Below are positions 1 to 6,000 of a stretch of DNA of 6,000 nt, piece after piece. The position numbers and the translations under genes were made by a program. Source of the DNA: Candidatus Zixiibacteriota bacterium (lineage in GTDB: Bacteria; Zixibacteria; MSB-5A5; GN15; JAAZOE01); the NCBI GenBank assembly GCA_012797915.1, contig JAAZOE010000288.1, positions 1-6,000 of the forward strand, read 5' to 3'. The notes beneath the pieces are model-generated. The model worked only from the letters and a program-made list of their open reading frames with translations. It was not told where the DNA came from and did no database searches. Position 1 is the first letter of the stretch, and each line of letters begins with the position of its first letter.

Positions 1-147
1 GACCCGGGTGGGTTCCCTAATGAGTTCCTTGGCCAGCTCCAGAGTCTCCTTCCACGCGATTTCAACCATGATCTTTTCGCCCGGCTTGAGGGCGACGGAG
101 TAATGTATCAGGTTCCCGGCCAGAACTTCGTTGCGTTTGTCTTTCAT
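1..147 (-). CDS. M29-family metallo-aminopeptidase, N-terminal fragment (gene continues beyond window start)
   Basis: The first 49 codons of a gene that runs off the left edge. The product begins MKDKRNEVLAGNLIHYSVAL and continues KPGEKIMVEI, reaching an RxxTRV segment. By hand alignment without gaps it matches the first 49 residues of the neighbouring full-length gene (258-1388) at 40 positions, with about 84% nucleotide identity, so it is a close tandem paralogue. In the M29 family this N-terminal part belongs to the substrate-entry and dimer half; the metal-binding half would lie outside the window, so activity cannot be judged. The ATG at 147 is supported by alignment to the paralogue. 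The upstream region lacks the clear GAGG ribosome-binding site seen there, having GATGGGATC in its place. It lies 110 nt downstream of the full-length gene on the same strand with no promoter that I can see, so co-transcription is likely. Function is by homology only. Confidence 0.88.
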   Translation of the reverse strand, partial: MKDKRNEVLAGNLIHYSVALKPGEKIMVEIAWKETLELAKELIREPTRV

Positions 148-192
148 GATCCCATCGCTTGCTTGGCGGTGACGGAGATAGAGGGGTTGTGA

Positions 193-228
193 ACAACGGT
201 CCCACGTCCGCTGTCGCGGGACCGTTGT
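193..228 (-). other. Perfect 11-bp stem-loop between the two aminopeptidase genes
   Basis: Arms 193-203 (acaacggtccc) and 218-228 (gggaccgttgt) are exact reverse complements separated by a 14-nt loop. In the minus-strand transcript the hairpin lies 29 nt after the stop codon of the full-length aminopeptidase gene and 45 nt before the start of its paralogue. Neither side is followed by a T-run, so it is not a textbook intrinsic terminator. It could be a partial terminator or attenuator, or an mRNA-stabilising element that sets different expression for the two genes. The downstream sequence gttgtgaacaac (186-197 on plus) can form a short competing pairing with the 193-197 part of the arm. Existence of the repeat is certain; the role is inference. 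Confidence 0.6.
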
Positions 229-239
229 CGCCATTGTCA

Positions 240-254
240 GTTATGAAACATAAC
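240..254. repeat. 15-nt perfect palindrome gttatg-aaa-cataac
   Basis: Two 6-nt arms (240-245 and 249-254) flank a central aaa. It begins 3 nt after the stop codon of the full-length aminopeptidase gene on the minus strand. It could be a small hairpin or a protein-binding dyad. It is too short to call functional on its own, and no second copy was seen in the window. Confidence 0.35.
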
Positions 255-257
255 TCC

Positions 258-1388
258 TCATTTGGCTTTCAGCGCCTTGGCTGAAAACGCCTTTTCCAGA
301 GCGGCATCGGTGAAAACGCCGTCCTTCCGAATCAGCTTCCCGTCGAACCAGATCTCGCCGCCGCCGTAGTCCTTCCGCTGAATCAGGACCATATCCCAGT
401 GGATGGCGGAGTGATTGCCGTTGGAGGCTTCATCGTAACAGGCCCCCGGCGTCAGATGCAGAGAGCCGGCGATCTTCTCGTCGAACAGCGTATCTTTCAT
501 CGGATGCAGGATGAACGGATTCACCCCGAGGGAGAATTCGCCGGTATAGCGGGCCCCCTTGTCGGTGTCGAGGATATGATTCAACCGTTCGGTCTGGGCC
601 TGGCAGGTGGCCTCGATGATCTTGCCGTTCTTGAACTTCAGCGAGACCTTCTCGAAGGTGATACCCTCTTCCAGCGTCGGTGTATTGAAGGTGATGGTCC
701 CGTTGATCGATTCCTTGACCGGGGCCGTATAGACCTCACCGTCGGGGATGTTCTTGGTGCCGTCGCACTTGATAACCGGGATGTCCTTGATGGAAAAAGA
801 GAGGTCGGTACAGGGAGAAACGATGCGGACCCGGTCCGTCTTCTCCATCAATTTCACCAGCGGATCCATGGCTTTGGACATCTTGGCGTAGTCGAGACAA
901 CAGACGTCGTAATAGAACCGTTCGAACTTTTCCTGGCTGGTTTCGGCCAACTGGGCCATGGCGTTGTTGGGAAACCGAAGGACGCACCATTTGGTCCGTT
1001 TGACACGTTGTTCCAGGTGCACCGGCTTGTAGAACAACATCTGGTTCAGCTTCAGTTGTTTGGGATCGATATCGGACAGATCGAAGGGATTGTCCGAACC
1101 GCGCAGACCCAAATACGCGTCCATTTCCTTCATCAGTTTTAGATGGAATTGCCCAAACGCCTTCAACTGCGTTTCCGTAGCCCCGGCGATCCACTGGCGC
1201 TGCAGCGATTCGTCGCTGTAGTACCAGAAGGGCACGCCGCCGACCCGGGTGGTTTCCTTGATGATTTCCTTGGCCAGCTCCAGGGTGTCTTTGCCTTTGA
1301 TTTCGATCATGATTTTTTCGCCCGGTTTGAGGGCGACGGAGTAGTTGATCAGGTTCTTGGCCAGAACCTCGTTGCGTTTATCCTTCAT
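258..1388 (-). CDS. M29-family metallo-aminopeptidase (AmpS/AmpT/PepS-like)
   Basis: A 376-aa protein, the usual length for M29 aminopeptidases, which are cytoplasmic dimers with two divalent metal ions that remove N-terminal residues from peptides. There is no signal peptide or membrane segment. The C-terminal half carries the family's metal-ligand set in the expected order: E218 in DGEVYTAP, E284 in TGEFSLGVNP, H311 in GSLHLTPG, Y318 in GACYDE, and H330 and D332 in SAIHWD. Conserved blocks around these (VKESINGTITFNTP, then the NGNHSAIHWD loop) are intact, so the enzyme should be active. The ATG at 1388 is chosen because GAGG (1394-1397) sits 5 nt upstream and the paralogue at 147 starts at the same MKDKRNEVL. 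An in-frame ATG at 1427 would fall within the predicted promoter. It is transcribed from its own promoter (1418-1446) and is followed by a tandem paralogue. Substrate preference cannot be read from the sequence. Confidence 0.94.
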   Translation of the reverse strand: MKDKRNEVLAKNLINYSVALKPGEKIMIEIKGKDTLELAKEIIKETTRVGGVPFWYYSDESLQRQWIAGATETQLKAFGQFHLKLMKEMDAYLGLRGSDNPFDLSDIDPKQLKLNQMLFYKPVHLEQRVKRTKWCVLRFPNNAMAQLAETSQEKFERFYYDVCCLDYAKMSKAMDPLVKLMEKTDRVRIVSPCTDLSFSIKDIPVIKCDGTKNIPDGEVYTAPVKESINGTITFNTPTLEEGITFEKVSLKFKNGKIIEATCQAQTERLNHILDTDKGARYTGEFSLGVNPFILHPMKDTLFDEKIAGSLHLTPGACYDEASNGNHSAIHWDMVLIQRKDYGGGEIWFDGKLIRKDGVFTDAALEKAFSAKALKAK

Positions 1389-1393
1389 CGTTA

Positions 1394-1397
1394 CCTC
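1394..1397 (-). promoter_or_regulatory. Ribosome-binding site GAGG that fixes the aminopeptidase start
   Basis: On the minus strand the sequence reads AGCGAGGTAACG immediately before ATG, giving a Shine-Dalgarno GAGG with a 5-nt spacer. This supports the start at 1388 over the in-frame ATG 13 codons upstream. Confidence 0.7.
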
Positions 1398-1417
1398 GCT
1401 TGGATGGCTTTTCGGTA

Positions 1418-1446
1418 AACATAGCATACGGAGACGGCGGAGGCAA
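1418..1446 (-). promoter_or_regulatory. Sigma70-like promoter for the aminopeptidase gene(s)
   Basis: On the minus strand there is a -35 TTGCCT (1441-1446), a 17-nt spacer, and a -10 TATGTT (1418-1423) preceded by TGC, which resembles an extended -10. Each hexamer matches the consensus at 4 of 6 positions with optimal spacing. The implied transcription start is near 1411, leaving a leader of about 20-25 nt that contains the GAGG ribosome-binding site. It lies just downstream of the terminator of the preceding gene, which fits an independent transcription unit. Prediction by eye only; promoter consensus in this lineage may differ. Confidence 0.5.
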
Positions 1447-1501
1447 CGGATTTGTCATTGGGCCGGCAAGGAAACTCGAGCGCGGAAACGGCGTCGGGGT
1501 C

Positions 1502-1533
1502 AAAAAGGAACCGGCCGTGTTCACGGCCGGTTC
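1502..1533 (-). terminator. Intrinsic (Rho-independent) terminator of the 871-aa secreted-protein gene
   Basis: On the minus strand the arms GAACCGGCCGT and ACGGCCGGTTC (1523-1533 and 1508-1518 on plus) form an 11-bp GC-rich stem around a GAAC tetraloop. The stem is followed after one C by TTTTT (1502-1506). It begins 31 nt beyond the stop codon of the 1564-4179 gene and lies before the aminopeptidase promoter. Stem, tight loop and U-tract all fit a classical terminator, and the orientation of the U-tract fixes the strand. Confidence 0.9.
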
Positions 1534-1563
1534 AAGAGATTTCAACGGGCGGCAGGGAGGCGC

Positions 1564-4179
1564 CTATTTGATGATAACCAGCTTGCCCACCTGGGTGCCG
1601 AACTCCGATTCGATCTGATATAGGTACAGCCCCGTGACCACCGCCTGCGTGTTCCGGCTGATCACGTCCCATTCCTCGTGCTGGGACTGCGGCCCGCCAT
1701 CAGGATAATTATGACTGATCTCCCGGACCAGGTCCCCGCTGAGCGTGAATATGCGAATCGTGCAGACCCGCGGCAGGTTGGCGAAATGAATCGCCCGCGA
1801 CCGCTCCGCCGCTCGATCCCGGTCCCGGTTCTCGAAACCGGCGTCGGCATATCCGGCGTCGATCCGGTACGGGTTCGGGTAGACGATGGCGCCCAGCCCG
1901 TTGGCCTGGACCTCATCGGCCGACGGCAGTGGATACTCCTTCACCGCGTTGGTCAACGGCGACGATTCCAGGGCCCCCATATCCGTCTTCAATGACCCGA
2001 AATCGAACGCCGTCACGGAAAAATTGTACGGAATCGACGGCAACAGATTCGGAATCACGTATTCGTACTCGTAATAGCGCAGGAACCCTTCGCTGGTCGT
2101 GTCCGTCGGGTCGGTCCGCGAGGCGGTCGGATAGACCTTGTGAATCCCCCGGGGGTCGCTCAGGTCCGACTGGTTCCAGTCCTGGGCCCGGAAATAGAGC
2201 AGCTTCGAGGTATGCGGATCGACGAAATAGTCGAATTCCGAGGTGTAGTTCAGGGGCAGAAAATCGGGGCCGTACAGCGTCCGCAAGCTGTCCATGGTCA
2301 ACGGCGTGCCGACCTGCTCCCACAACAGCAAAAGGTCATTGTATTGATACACCTTGTAATCGTCGAGATCATACGATGCCAGCAGGACGTAATCCTGAGC
2401 CCGGTCCCCCTGGGCGTAATACACCCGGAACCCCTCGAAATCCCGCTGTCGGGCGAACACATCATAGGCGTTCTGCGATTCCTGACCGTTCCAGCGAAGG
2501 GTCACCTGGCCGAATCCCGGGATGACGTGGATGGTCGGGGGAGGCGGCGGGGAGGCCCCGCGGAAATCGGGGACGCCGTCGCCGGCATAGTACATCTTCA
2601 ACGAATCGACCGCCAAAAGGGTATCGACCAGCGTGCTTTCGGCCGGGACGACGGTCGTATCCAGGACCCAGATGGTGGTGTCGACATAGGTGTATTTCAT
2701 GCAGAATTTTCCGGAATCATCCTGTCCCGGAGGATAGACTCGGCCGTAGGAATCGCTGGTGTCGGTGTCCACGCCGGGATTGTCGAAAATCCAACTGGCC
2801 CAACGGGAGTTGGTTCCGAAATCGGAGAAATCTAGCTTGCTGTAAAATATCGAGGGGTTAAAGGCGTCGAATTCATCCTGAAAATCCTGGGCGCCGACGT
2901 GGAAATTATCCCCGGCGATGTAGGCGATGGTTATCGGGAGGGTATCGCCGGGCTGAACATCGAACGGCCCGAAGGAGAGCAGATAGCGGGTATCATACCC
3001 GTTGGCCAAGTCAATGGCCAAATCGGGCTTGGGGGGCGGCATGTACCCCTCGCCGGTATGGGATATGGCCGTAAACAGCTGGTCGTAATCGAACTCCCCG
3101 TTGGACATCGTATAGTATTTGTTTCTGTCCCCAGTGGGGGTCCCCATATGGGCGCCAAACGATCGGAACGGCTTTTCATTGGTGCCGGCCATCCGGGGGC
3201 CGAAATCGAACGTGGGGGTGGTATTGGAAATCCACCAGTTAAAACTGTATTCGAGATCTTCGTTGGGGGAGCGAAGAACCCGCGAACCGGTGACGGCGGT
3301 CGGGGAAGTGAACGACCAGTTGCCGTCCTGGGTCGGGTCGCCGTCGTTGTCGGCGATCCAGGCTATATTAATGGTGTCTTCGGTGATACAGTAATCCGCC
3401 GGCATCGCCGCCGTGCGGCGGAAACCACAGATATCGTCCTGCGCGCCGTTATTACCGGTGGAGCTGTGATAGACATCGGCGTCGACATAGATGGCGGCAT
3501 ATAGTTGCCGAATCGGGAAGGCGCCGATGTTGGTGATCTTGAAATCGAGGATCACGAAGTCTTCGGCGTAATCATAACTCCAGGAGTAGCTGTTTTGTTG
3601 AATGGATATGTTCAGGGGAATATGCGGCCGGTTATCGATCGGGTCGGACCCGGTCAATCCCGTTTCCGTGAACGTGTCGGAGTAGGTACAGAGAAAATCC
3701 TGTTCCGAGACCGCAAACGCGCTATAGGTGTTCTTTGACTTCAGACTGGAACGGGTGATGATCGACCCGGCGTCCCCGGAATCCGGATATAACTCCTTCA
3801 TCTGAAACCACCCGTCCCCGCCGACCGACACCAGGGTGTCGCGGCCGACGATGGCCCCGATCCAAAGGGTCGCGGCAAACAGGTATTCCATCTGGGAATT
3901 GATGGGGTATTCGCAGCCCAGGGCTTCTTCGCCGTTGATGATCGGGCTGGACACGTATCCGAAGCCGAAGGTGCCGTAATTGGTGATCAACAGCGCCATC
4001 TTGCCGACGTTATGCTGATCGTACTGCGTGTTGGGTGTGGCATTCATGATTTTGGGGCTGATTCCGAGACCGCCGTCTCCCGGGGAATCGAATAACGCCC
4101 GGGCATCAACCGCGACGGTTAAGCAGAGGGAAAGAGCCAGGGCGGGAAGCACGCAGAGTATATGGTTTTTCACACGCAT
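1564..4179 (-). CDS. Large secreted protein with FN3-like segment and C-terminal T9SS/FlgD-Ig-like sorting domain
   Basis: An 871-aa protein of unknown specific function, predicted to be exported to the cell surface. Residues 1-28 form a Sec signal peptide: MRVK, a hydrophobic core, then VDARA with likely cleavage after A28. Residues about 29-480 are a Tyr/Asp/Gly/Trp-rich, beta-type region of no family I recognise, with repeated aromatic-acidic stretches (SYDYAEDFVILDFKITN near 201-217, GPFDVQPGDTLPITIAYIAG near 404-423). A PPPPP linker (544-548) leads into a fibronectin-III-like domain: GQVTLRW at 557-563, DFEGFRVYY at 580-588, and YNFSVTAFDFGS near 718-729, split by a long insertion. Residues about 764-871 are a C-terminal module with VYPNPYR (766-772), IRIFTLSGDLVREI (808-821) and GLYLYQIES ... 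GKLVIIK to the end, resembling type A type IX secretion sorting or FlgD-Ig domains. The ATG at 4179 directly precedes the signal peptide; a GGGG 8 nt upstream is a weak ribosome-binding site. It ends at a strong terminator and appears monocistronic. Confidence 0.9.
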   Translation of the reverse strand: MRVKNHILCVLPALALSLCLTVAVDARALFDSPGDGGLGISPKIMNATPNTQYDQHNVGKMALLITNYGTFGFGYVSSPIINGEEALGCEYPINSQMEYLFAATLWIGAIVGRDTLVSVGGDGWFQMKELYPDSGDAGSIITRSSLKSKNTYSAFAVSEQDFLCTYSDTFTETGLTGSDPIDNRPHIPLNISIQQNSYSWSYDYAEDFVILDFKITNIGAFPIRQLYAAIYVDADVYHSSTGNNGAQDDICGFRRTAAMPADYCITEDTINIAWIADNDGDPTQDGNWSFTSPTAVTGSRVLRSPNEDLEYSFNWWISNTTPTFDFGPRMAGTNEKPFRSFGAHMGTPTGDRNKYYTMSNGEFDYDQLFTAISHTGEGYMPPPKPDLAIDLANGYDTRYLLSFGPFDVQPGDTLPITIAYIAGDNFHVGAQDFQDEFDAFNPSIFYSKLDFSDFGTNSRWASWIFDNPGVDTDTSDSYGRVYPPGQDDSGKFCMKYTYVDTTIWVLDTTVVPAESTLVDTLLAVDSLKMYYAGDGVPDFRGASPPPPPTIHVIPGFGQVTLRWNGQESQNAYDVFARQRDFEGFRVYYAQGDRAQDYVLLASYDLDDYKVYQYNDLLLLWEQVGTPLTMDSLRTLYGPDFLPLNYTSEFDYFVDPHTSKLLYFRAQDWNQSDLSDPRGIHKVYPTASRTDPTDTTSEGFLRYYEYEYVIPNLLPSIPYNFSVTAFDFGSLKTDMGALESSPLTNAVKEYPLPSADEVQANGLGAIVYPNPYRIDAGYADAGFENRDRDRAAERSRAIHFANLPRVCTIRIFTLSGDLVREISHNYPDGGPQSQHEEWDVISRNTQAVVTGLYLYQIESEFGTQVGKLVIIK

Positions 4180-4410
4180 AGCAAAGACCCCATCTTAATG
4201 TCCGCCTTCGTCTCAAACGACGCCAATTCGCCGTTACTCATGGTACAGACGTTCGAGCCTCGAAAAGCGTAAAACACAATTGCAGGCGAACATATAAAAT
4301 TCTGGCCCCGAAGGAAAGCGAATTTTTCGAAATCCCCGACGGACGTCTTGATTTTTGCCCACCCCGGACCTTATCGTCCCGATGGAAAAGGGAAAAACCG
4401 TCAAATCCGG
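4180..4410. promoter_or_regulatory. Divergent intergenic region between the secreted-protein and transporter genes
   Basis: This 231-nt gap must drive both genes, which face away from each other. The AT-rich core at about 4262-4300 contains TATAAAAT on plus (4293-4300) but no good -35 at 16-18 nt. On minus, a weak TTTCCT / 17 nt / TATGTT pair overlaps the same AT-rich stretch (-10 at about 4290-4295). Neither is convincing. The region also contains the palindrome at 4252-4264 and the smaller tttcgaaa at 4325-4332. The part from 4348 to 4410 is open in the transporter frame from a TTG, so the transporter could start further upstream. No coding sequence is supported here. Confidence 0.4.
4252..4264. 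promoter_or_regulatory. Interrupted palindrome ttcgag-c-ctcgaa, possible operator
   Basis: A perfect dyad of two 6-nt arms around one central base, located in the divergent region and 73 nt upstream of the secreted-protein start on the minus side. Its position and symmetry would suit a dimeric regulator binding between two divergent promoters. No regulator gene is in the window and no second copy was seen, so this is tentative. Confidence 0.3.
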
Positions 4411-5667
4411 ATGAGTCAGCCTGCCATGAGACCACGAGCCGGTCAATTCAGGACTCTCGACAACCGCGTGTTTATCATGAGCCTCGGCTGGATGGTCAGC
4501 TCCGCCGGATTCGCTATTGTCATCCCCTTTCTGTCGATTTATTTTCACGAGCACATGGGCTTATCCATGAGCGCGATCGGCCTGTTTTTCGGATTTACCG
4601 CTGTTCTGAGAGCGGTTCCGCAGCCGGTCGCCGGATGGCTATCCGACCGGGTTGGCCGGGTACCAATTATGGGGGTGTCGCAGATTCTGCGCTCTCTCAC
4701 CTTCGCCGGAGTTGGGTATGCCATCATGTCCGGTTCCGGATTTCCTCTCATCGCCCTATTCATCTCTTTTAATTATATCTTCGGGGCCGTCCTGGATCCC
4801 GCCGCCAAGGCCATGATTGCCGACGTGGTGTCAAGAGATCAGCGGGTGTCCGCGTACGGTCTGCTCCGAATCGGCGGCAACCTTGGCTGGGCCTTGGGTC
4901 CAGCTCTGGGTGGATTTGTCTCCGATAAATCGTTCAGTACCTTATTCTACATCGCCGGCGCGATGACGGCAATTTCCGGAGTATATTTCCTGGTGACCCT
5001 TAAGGATGTTCCGAACAGGAACGGGACCCGACCCATGGCCGGTTTCAGATGGCGGGATATCATCGATGTCCGTCAAGATCCCCTGCTGCTCCGTCATTGC
5101 CTGATCGCCTTTGTCCTATTTCTTGTTGTGGCACAATTAATTGCAACTCTTTCCGTATACACTACGGAAACTGTTGGTATTAGTCGCTCACAGTTGGGGA
5201 TCCTGTATGCCATCAACGGTTTTATGGTCGTTTTTCTTCAATTGCCGATTTCGTCTTTGCTCCGCCGCGTATCGTTGACCGGGCAACTGGCCTCCGGCGC
5301 TCTGGTATACGCGATCGGATATTTCCTGGTTGGGCTGGCGGCCGGATTCCCATTCCTGGTATTTTGCATGGTTGTTATCACTATCGGGGAGATGATGATT
5401 TCCCCGCCTTCTCTCGCCTTGGTGGCCAATTTGTCTTCGCCAGAGGCGTACGGTCGATATATGGGGATTTTCGGTTTCTTCTATACGTCCGGATGGTCAC
5501 TGGGTCCCACCCTCGGCGGTCTCCTCCTGGATGTTTTCGCCTCCCGGCCGCTTATGATATGGACCGGAATCTCGCTTCTGGCGATGGTGGCCGGTTTACT
5601 CTACATTCGTTTCAGCCGGCGCCTGAGCGAAGTTCAGAACAGCTCCGTTCGCATTGGATCGGAGTAA
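4411..5667 (+). CDS. Major facilitator superfamily transporter (12-TM, DHA1/MdtH-like)
   Basis: A 418-aa inner-membrane secondary transporter with about 12 hydrophobic segments: six between residues about 20 and 196, a charged central loop at about 197-225, and six from about 229 to 400. Between TM2 and TM3 lies the MFS motif A, GWLSDRVGR (75-83). TM5 carries RIGGNLGWALGPALGG, and the C-half repeats it as GFFYTSGWSLGPTLGG, each preceded by a P-rich then A-Y-G segment, showing the ancient six-plus-six duplication. The overall pattern resembles drug:proton antiporters of the MdtH/DHA1 type, but substrate cannot be inferred. The ATG at 4411 is preferred because it leaves a short cytoplasmic N-terminus. 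ATG 4426 and an in-frame TTG at 4348 are alternatives, and none has a clear Shine-Dalgarno. The next gene begins 7 nt after the stop, so the two are probably co-transcribed, which hints that the exporter handles a product or precursor of that enzyme. Confidence 0.9.
   Translation: MSQPAMRPRAGQFRTLDNRVFIMSLGWMVSSAGFAIVIPFLSIYFHEHMGLSMSAIGLFFGFTAVLRAVPQPVAGWLSDRVGRVPIMGVSQILRSLTFAGVGYAIMSGSGFPLIALFISFNYIFGAVLDPAAKAMIADVVSRDQRVSAYGLLRIGGNLGWALGPALGGFVSDKSFSTLFYIAGAMTAISGVYFLVTLKDVPNRNGTRPMAGFRWRDIIDVRQDPLLLRHCLIAFVLFLVVAQLIATLSVYTTETVGISRSQLGILYAINGFMVVFLQLPISSLLRRVSLTGQLASGALVYAIGYFLVGLAAGFPFLVFCMVVITIGEMMISPPSLALVANLSSPEAYGRYMGIFGFFYTSGWSLGPTLGGLLLDVFASRPLMIWTGISLLAMVAGLLYIRFSRRLSEVQNSSVRIGSE
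5661..5664 (+). promoter_or_regulatory. Ribosome-binding site GGAG overlapping the end of the transporter gene
   Basis: GGAG lies in the last sense codons of the transporter gene, just before its TAA, and 10 nt upstream of the ATG at 5675. This placement supports the chosen start of the next gene and translational linkage of the pair. Confidence 0.55.
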
Positions 5668-5674
5668 CGCCGTT

Positions 5675-6000
5675 ATGCCATTGGTCAAATCCATCGCCGA
5701 CGCCCGGCTGGTATTCATCGATACCGAAATCGGCCGCGGTCACCCCGGCTATCTTGACGGCACCATGGCGCGTGTCGCGGCCATTTGCCCGGAACTCCCC
5801 TTGCATCGGACAGATGTCTTTACTGCCTCCCGAGGACTGGCCAAGGCCGGGTGGCGGGGTGTTCGGTGGCTTTACCGAGCTGGCGGCCGCGGGGGGATGG
5901 TCACTTCTCTGTATAACCGCTTGCGGGAGTTGTCGTCAGGGGACAGCGACGGCGGTCCGGCTATGATCGTTTTAGGACGGGATATTCGTCGACTGGCCTC
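5675..6000 (+). CDS. Putative GT-B-type glycosyltransferase, N-terminal part (runs off window end)
   Basis: An open frame of 108 codons with no stop before the window edge. The product starts MPLVKSIADARLVFIDTEIG and continues RGHPGYLDGTMARVAAICPE. The first strand (RLVFIDTEIG) followed by RGHPGYLDG resembles the first beta-strand and G-x-GH loop of GT-B glycosyltransferases such as the MGDG synthase / MurG-like group, and the hydrophobic AMIVLGRDIRRLA near residues 96-108 could be a further Rossmann strand. The donor-binding C-terminal half is outside the window, so the assignment is tentative and another Rossmann-like enzyme is possible. The start is supported by a GGAG 10 nt upstream, tight 7-nt spacing from the transporter stop, and the strand motif directly after it. 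A 200-codon frame overlapping this region on the same strand has no recognisable protein features and is a shadow. Confidence 0.6.
   Translation, partial: MPLVKSIADARLVFIDTEIGRGHPGYLDGTMARVAAICPELPLHRTDVFTASRGLAKAGWRGVRWLYRAGGRGGMVTSLYNRLRELSSGDSDGGPAMIVLGRDIRRLA

Noticed and set aside
399..1142. A 247-codon open frame on plus, antisense to the aminopeptidase gene
   Set aside because: It is an opposite-strand shadow of a gene with intact catalytic motifs; the translation is Gly/Val/Asp/Arg-rich with no domain or ribosome-binding site.
2140..3504. Two 200-230 codon plus-strand open frames antisense to the secreted protein
   Set aside because: They mirror the codon periodicity of the real minus-strand gene, show low-complexity Gly/Val/Ile/Arg content, and have no recognisable features.
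4120..4179. Possible lipoprotein signal with Cys at residue 19 of the secreted protein
   Set aside because: The residues before the Cys (L-S-L) do not fit a lipobox, while A-R-A at residues 26-28 fits signal peptidase I.
4348..4410. TTG start adding 21 residues to the transporter
   Set aside because: The extra residues are Pro/Arg/Lys-rich with no homology expectation and no Shine-Dalgarno. ATG 4411 is preferred, though not proven.
4234..4554. A 106-codon minus-strand frame covering the divergent region and the transporter 5' end
   Set aside because: It overlaps the start of a well-supported transporter gene, and its product looks like random antisense translation.
5150..5170. 8-bp inverted repeat tttccgta-tacac-tacggaaa inside the transporter gene
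   Set aside because: It lies in the middle of a membrane-protein coding region with no T-run or gene boundary; likely chance.
5364..5966. A 200-codon plus-strand frame overlapping the transporter and the next gene
   Set aside because: It is out of frame with both real genes; the 5675 frame has the ribosome-binding site, the spacing and the GxGH motif.
1..6000. CRISPR array, tRNA/rRNA, insertion sequence or phage attachment site
   Set aside because: No periodic direct repeats, cloverleaf-like sequence, transposase motif or terminal inverted repeats were seen on either strand; the only long repeated segment is the paralogous aminopeptidase 5' end.

Overview
The window looks like a piece of a GC-moderate (by eye about 55-58% G+C) chromosome from an uncultured bacterium, most plausibly a non-Bacteroidetes member of the FCB group (Zixibacteria-like lineages are my best guess). 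The basis is the large secreted protein at 1564-4179. It combines a Sec signal peptide, a fibronectin-III-like segment of the 'DFEGFRVYY' kind, and a C-terminal 'YPNPY ... GLYLYQIES ... GKLVIIK' module like the type IX secretion / FlgD-Ig family. The taxonomic call is inference only.

Layout. Left third, minus strand: an M29-family metallo-aminopeptidase gene (258-1388) is followed downstream on the same strand by the first 49 codons of a close tandem paralogue (147 down to the window edge). The 110-nt gap between them holds a perfect 11-bp stem-loop and a small palindrome. The full-length gene has its own sigma70-like promoter (1418-1446), which lies just downstream of a strong intrinsic terminator (1502-1533). 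That terminator ends the transcript of the next gene upstream, the 871-aa secreted protein (1564-4179, minus). Centre: a divergent intergenic region (4180-4410) with an AT-rich core and a perfect interrupted palindrome. Right third, plus strand: a 12-TM major facilitator superfamily transporter (4411-5667), followed after 7 nt by the start of a GT-B-like putative glycosyltransferase (5675-6000, cut by the window edge). The last two genes look like one operon.

How the parts relate: the aminopeptidases are predicted cytoplasmic peptide-recycling enzymes and the 871-aa protein is predicted to be exported to the cell surface. The transporter/glycosyltransferase pair is a separate unit that could make and move a glycosylated compound, but no substrate can be read from the sequence. 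I see no mobile element, CRISPR array, tRNA or rRNA. Apart from the tandem aminopeptidase pair, the window reads as ordinary chromosomal backbone, and I do not see a convincing new multi-gene system.
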